In this document: one piece after another, positions 5,331 through 7,783 of the stretch
Position numbering within the stretch: the stretch's first letter is position 1
Layout: every line of letters starts with the position of its first letter
Assembly (NCBI GenBank): GCA_018364485.1
Contig: JAGZLX010000074.1
Coordinates: 1-7,783 of the forward strand
Origin: Granulicatella adiacens
GTDB taxonomy: Bacteria; Bacillota; Bacilli; Lactobacillales; Aerococcaceae
Length of the DNA: 7,783 nt
Direction: 5' to 3'
Notes under the pieces: generated by a model
Told to the model about the DNA's origin: nothing
What the model saw: the letters and a program-made list of their open reading frames with translations, nothing else
The model's database searches: none
Translations under genes and position numbers: made by a program

Positions 5331-6335
5331 TTAGAACGGTCTATTGTTTTCATATCCTACTGCTGTGTTAGGGAATTCTTCAACAACTGCATGGAAGAAT
5401 GGTTGTAAGAAGCTATCTGTTTCTTCACCGATGTTCTTAATTTCAATCTTCGTTTTCTTACCACGGTATGATCTGTCGTCTGTTAAGAAGATTAGGAATG
5501 ATTCAACGTTTGTTGTAACTCCATATCTCTTATGTGATAACTGATAGTGGTAAACACGTTTTGCTTTTGTTAAGTCGTATACTTCTAATCCGCTCCAAGT
5601 AGTGAAGAAGTGGTTTTTGTAGATGTATACAAATGTTTCGTCATCCGCATAAGTAGCGTTTGTACGTAGTAAATCTAAGTTGCCACGTAATTCTGGGTAA
5701 GCTGCGTACATTTCGTCGTAAGCCGCACCAACTTTTTTACGTTTCAAGAACGCTAATCCAATAAATACAAGACCGGCAACTGTAAGACCTGCCGCAACGA
5801 TTAATCCGCCACGTTTTGCAGAGCTAGCTTCTGTTTGAGAGAAGTAGAATTGTGTTTCTGCACCAGCTTGTAGAAGGTTATAGTTATTGTACACTTTAGT
5901 AATTAATTCATTGTAGTTTTGAATCGCGCTTTTATTACGGTAAGAATAGATGATTGTACCGTAGACATATTCTGGATTGTCTTGCAGTGTATCAGCTTTA
6001 GCGACTAATTTGTCACCTTCTTCTTTTGTTACTTCAAGACCAATATAACCATAATCTTTATCTTTTGCAGTACCTTCTTTTTCATATTCAACAATGTAGA
6101 CATATGTTTTTCCTTTATCTACGGTGATAACAGGTTCTGTTGAGATATTAGTAATTTTTAAGACTGATTCTTTATCGTCATTACTTGTTCTGAAGTCAAG
6201 GGCATTTCCTTCTTCATAGATTTTTTTAGCGTCTGGTTTTTGGAAATTGAAAAATCCGATGACGCAAGCGGCAATAATTAAAATAAGTCCGAAATAGAAA
6301 CGAATTCTAAAGCCGTGATTACGATTTTCTGTCAT
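5331..6335 (-). CDS. Paralog B: two-helix membrane protein of unknown function
   Basis: The frame is open up to 6452, but the chosen start is the ATG at 6335. It follows AGAGG (6346-6350), gives 334 residues like paralog A, and places MTENRNHG before the first helix as in the other paralogs; the longer version would be read through the promoter and a palindrome. Helix 1 is at about 13-30, the external domain at about 32-172 with DYGYIGLEVTKEEGDKLVAK and LQDNPEYVYGTI, helix 2 at about 176-196 followed by KRKK, and the cytosolic domain to the end with YIYKNHFF, GLEVYDLTKAKRVYHY and IKNIGEETDSFLQPFF. The last residues RPF and the stop are identical in DNA to paralog A, where near-identity with the downstream repeat begins. 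The function is not recognised; a membrane sensor or envelope-associated role is possible. Confidence 0.85.
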   Translation of the reverse strand: MTENRNHGFRIRFYFGLILIIAACVIGFFNFQKPDAKKIYEEGNALDFRTSNDDKESVLKITNISTEPVITVDKGKTYVYIVEYEKEGTAKDKDYGYIGLEVTKEEGDKLVAKADTLQDNPEYVYGTIIYSYRNKSAIQNYNELITKVYNNYNLLQAGAETQFYFSQTEASSAKRGGLIVAAGLTVAGLVFIGLAFLKRKKVGAAYDEMYAAYPELRGNLDLLRTNATYADDETFVYIYKNHFFTTWSGLEVYDLTKAKRVYHYQLSHKRYGVTTNVESFLIFLTDDRSYRGKKTKIEIKNIGEETDSFLQPFFHAVVEEFPNTAVGYENNRPF

Positions 6336-6377
6336 ATGATATAAACCTCTTTTCAATAATATATATATAATACAGCT

Positions 6378-6406
6378 ATAACACTCTAGAAAATAGCATT
6401 TTGCAA
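6378..6406 (-). promoter_or_regulatory. Candidate promoter for paralog B
   Basis: TTGCAA (6401-6406), a 17-base spacer and TGTTAT (6378-6383) on the minus strand give a moderate match. A TATTAT slightly downstream is an alternative -10 without a good -35. The -35 resembles the TTGCAG used by paralog A. Confidence 0.45.
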
Positions 6407-6427
6407 GTGACTTTATTCGAATACTGA

Positions 6428-6463
6428 AATTATCATATATGGTAATTATCATATATGATAATT
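6428..6463. promoter_or_regulatory. Two overlapping 20-bp palindromes, possible operator
   Basis: A perfect palindrome AATTATCATATATGATAATT (6444-6463) overlaps by four bases a near-perfect copy at 6428-6447 that differs at one base (GGTAATT instead of GATAATT). The 16-base period places both on nearly the same helix turn count. They lie about 22 bases upstream of the paralog B -35 and after the terminator of paralog C. They could be tandem sites for a dimeric regulator. The sequence does not match a named box well enough to assign a regulator. Confidence 0.5.
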
Positions 6464-6471
6464 TCGTGTTG

Positions 6472-6503
6472 AAAAAAATAAGGAATCCTACTGGACTCCT
6501 TAT
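6472..6503 (-). terminator. Intrinsic terminator of paralog C
   Basis: Arms 6478-6488 and 6493-6503 form an 11-bp stem with one wobble and a four-base loop, followed on the minus strand by seven U (6472-6478). The stem overlaps the stop codon (6500-6502), so the gene has virtually no 3' UTR, unlike paralogs A and B, which are followed by repeat units. Confidence 0.9.
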
Positions 6504-7534
6504 CTCTTACTTTCTTTTTTAGCCTCAATCTCAATCGTTGGGAAATCTTGACGCAATTTGTCAAAGAATGGCTGTAGATGTGCATCGGTCTCTTCGCCGA
6601 TATTTTTAATTTGAATCTTCGTACTGCGAACCGTGGTGTTTGGATCACTTGTTGCGAACACAAGGTACGACTTCATGAATCTGCCGCCTTCTTCAGGGTA
6701 AAATGTTTTTTCAAAGTGGTGTACGCTCTTCGTTTTGTTTAAATCATAAATTTCTAAGCCTTTTACAGTAGAACAGAAGAAGTTTTTATAGATGTACACT
6801 CCTAATTTGTCATCGATATAATCGGATTTATTCAATAATGTAGATAAACGTTTGCCTTTCAACTCTGGATGACTTGCCACTAACGCTTCTGTGTTCTCAT
6901 ATCCTGCAAATAAACTGTTGTAGTACATCGCAAATTTATGATGCTTTTCAGCTAAATACACGAGTGCCAGTCCTGGAATGAAGAGGATAAGGGAGAGGAT
7001 TAGGAAGAGTTTTTGTGTTTCCTTTCCTGGTTTAATCGATACATAGTTTTGATAACGACGTGAAATTGGGAACTTGATGTATTTTTTCATCGCATCTTGG
7101 GTACGATAGCTATAATCCATCACTTTCTTATCGTGAAATTCTGGCTCAACAAAGGTACCCGCAACTTTTTCAGGATGATCTCTTAAGGTATTTTTCTTAT
7201 CGATTAATTGTTTGGCGGTCTCTTCATCTAATTCTAACCCAATGTATTGTGTCGTTTCGTTTCCATAGGAATCTTTTTCTAAATAAGAGACGATATAAAG
7301 CGACCATTTTCCAAAGTCCGAGTTTTCGACGGAGTGCTTGTCGATACCGTTCACCTTTAAGATGGAATCTTCATTTTTTACGATATCATTGAGGTTAAAA
7401 TATTTATTTTGCAGTTGTAATAATGGAACGTTTAGTCTTGTTAATGCAAAAACAAGGCAAAGCATAGCCGCCACGATTAAGGCCACACCGGGATAAAAAC
7501 GTTTATTATAGCCGCGAACGCGATTTTTGTGCAT
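6500..7534 (-). CDS. Paralog C: two-helix membrane protein of unknown function
   Basis: The 344-residue protein is the most divergent of the three paralogs. It has a basic N-terminal tail (MHKNRVRGYNKRF), helix 1 at about 14-32, an external domain with TQYIGLELDEETAKQLIDKK and LRDHPEKVAGTF, helix 2 at about 175-193, and a C-terminal domain with YIDDKLGVYIYKNFF, GLEIYDLNKTKSVHHFEK and IKNIGEETDAHLQPFF. Compared with A and B it has extra residues after helix 2 (around YENTEALVASHPEL) and a polar tail KKESKR instead of RPF. The start is supported by AAGGAG (7543-7548) eight bases upstream. It has its own terminator at the stop codon. The constant GEETDxxLQPFF and YDL(T/N)K motifs suggest a shared interaction surface in the cytosol. 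No family name can be given. Confidence 0.85.
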   Translation of the reverse strand: MHKNRVRGYNKRFYPGVALIVAAMLCLVFALTRLNVPLLQLQNKYFNLNDIVKNEDSILKVNGIDKHSVENSDFGKWSLYIVSYLEKDSYGNETTQYIGLELDEETAKQLIDKKNTLRDHPEKVAGTFVEPEFHDKKVMDYSYRTQDAMKKYIKFPISRRYQNYVSIKPGKETQKLFLILSLILFIPGLALVYLAEKHHKFAMYYNSLFAGYENTEALVASHPELKGKRLSTLLNKSDYIDDKLGVYIYKNFFCSTVKGLEIYDLNKTKSVHHFEKTFYPEEGGRFMKSYLVFATSDPNTTVRSTKIQIKNIGEETDAHLQPFFDKLRQDFPTIEIEAKKESKR

Positions 7535-7574
7535 ATGGAAAACTCCTTTTTCTTGTTAGTTCTATGGTAATGGA

Positions 7575-7605
7575 GATGAGAGAGAAAGGCAAGGGAGGAG
7601 TTGGT
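7575..7605 (-). promoter_or_regulatory. Weak candidate promoter for paralog C
   Basis: On the minus strand a TTGCCT-like -35 and a TACCAT-like -10 are about 17 bases apart, each matching four of six consensus bases, between repeat unit 6 and the ribosome binding site. Because the match is poor, the gene may instead be transcribed from upstream, through repeat units 7 and 6. Confidence 0.3.
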
Positions 7606-7607
7606 GT

Positions 7608-7659
7608 TGTTCAGTCCTGAGCGTTCTTCGCAATGGTTGACTTTTTTGTCTCACATCCT
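7608..7659 (-). repeat. Structured repeat unit 6 (5' fragment)
   Basis: On the minus strand it starts with AGGATGTGAG and contains GAACGCTCAGGACTGAA, matching the 5' strand of unit 3 (P2 and its conserved flank). After that the similarity ends, and no GTGCGGA box or 3' strands are present. Like unit 2 it is a truncated copy at the 3' end of a run of units. Confidence 0.65.
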
Positions 7660-7783
7660 GTGTAGTTGAACTCGGGCTCACAGGGCCGACGTCCATTTCA
7701 ACAAACATCCGCACGACTTGTTCCAAGTCCCTTGCGGTGTTTGTTTCCAATGATTCGTCCCTGAGCGTTCGCCCTCGTATCCT
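7660..7783 (-). repeat. Structured repeat unit 7
   Basis: Full unit reaching the window edge, where its tag GTATCCT (7777-7783) ends. Stems in plus coordinates are GGGC/GCCC (7674-7677, 7771-7774), CAGGG/CCCTG (7681-7685, 7759-7763), CATT/AATG (7694-7697, 7749-7752), ACAAACA/TGTTTGT (7701-7707, 7738-7744) and GACTTG/CAAGTC (7715-7720, 7724-7729). TCCGCAC is at 7708-7714. Further units may continue beyond the window. Confidence 0.85.

Noticed and set aside
6336..6452. N-terminal extension of paralog B starting at 6452
   Set aside because: It would read through the palindromes and the probable promoter, lacks a Shine-Dalgarno, and adds 39 residues not found in the paralogs; the ATG at 6335 fits the family length.
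6428..6463. Fur, PerR or Zur box, suggested by GATAAT/ATTATC half-sites
   Set aside because: The half-sites do not have the 7-1-7 spacing of Fur-family boxes, so no regulator name is justified.

Overview
The window is low-GC DNA from a Gram-positive bacterium of the Firmicutes, most likely Lactobacillales. A Granulicatella/Carnobacteriaceae-type organism is a guess from overall character, not a demonstrated assignment. The reasons are strong AAGGAG-type ribosome binding sites, extended -10 promoters of the TGnTATAAT kind, lipobox lipoproteins, a solitary ECF-transporter S component, and intrinsic terminators after most genes.

Layout from left to right. Positions 1-360 hold no gene but contain a large palindromic element (115-299) with nested hairpins, and the right-hand end of a second copy at 1-46. 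Positions 482-1504 (+) encode a lipoprotein with propeller-like repeats and its own promoter. A bidirectional terminator separates it from a two-gene minus-strand operon: a DUF4430 (transcobalamin-like) lipoprotein (2549-2151) followed by an ECF S component (2146-1622). This pair is probably a cobalamin-type vitamin uptake module that borrows a shared EcfAAT energizing complex encoded elsewhere. Divergent from it is a formate/nitrite transporter (FNT) gene (2708-3508, +) with a textbook terminator.

The right half (3581-7783) is the most unusual part. Three separately transcribed minus-strand genes (7534-6500, 6335-5331, 4715-3714) encode paralogous two-helix membrane proteins with an external domain and a conserved cytosolic C-terminal domain that I cannot assign to a characterised family. 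Interleaved with them are five full and two partial copies of a 120-150 nt structured repeat. Read on the minus strand, each full copy begins after an AGGATGTGAG-like tag, contains CGCTCAG and a conserved GTGCGGA, and ends in GA(G/A)(C/T)TCAAC. Their stems differ in sequence between copies but keep base pairing, which indicates selection on an RNA (or single-stranded DNA) fold. The copies lie downstream of two of the paralogous genes and upstream of the third. Two copies about 1.6 kb apart are 139/145 identical even though the adjacent proteins have diverged strongly. This repeat family, and the separate palindromic element at the left end, are the best candidates for something undescribed.
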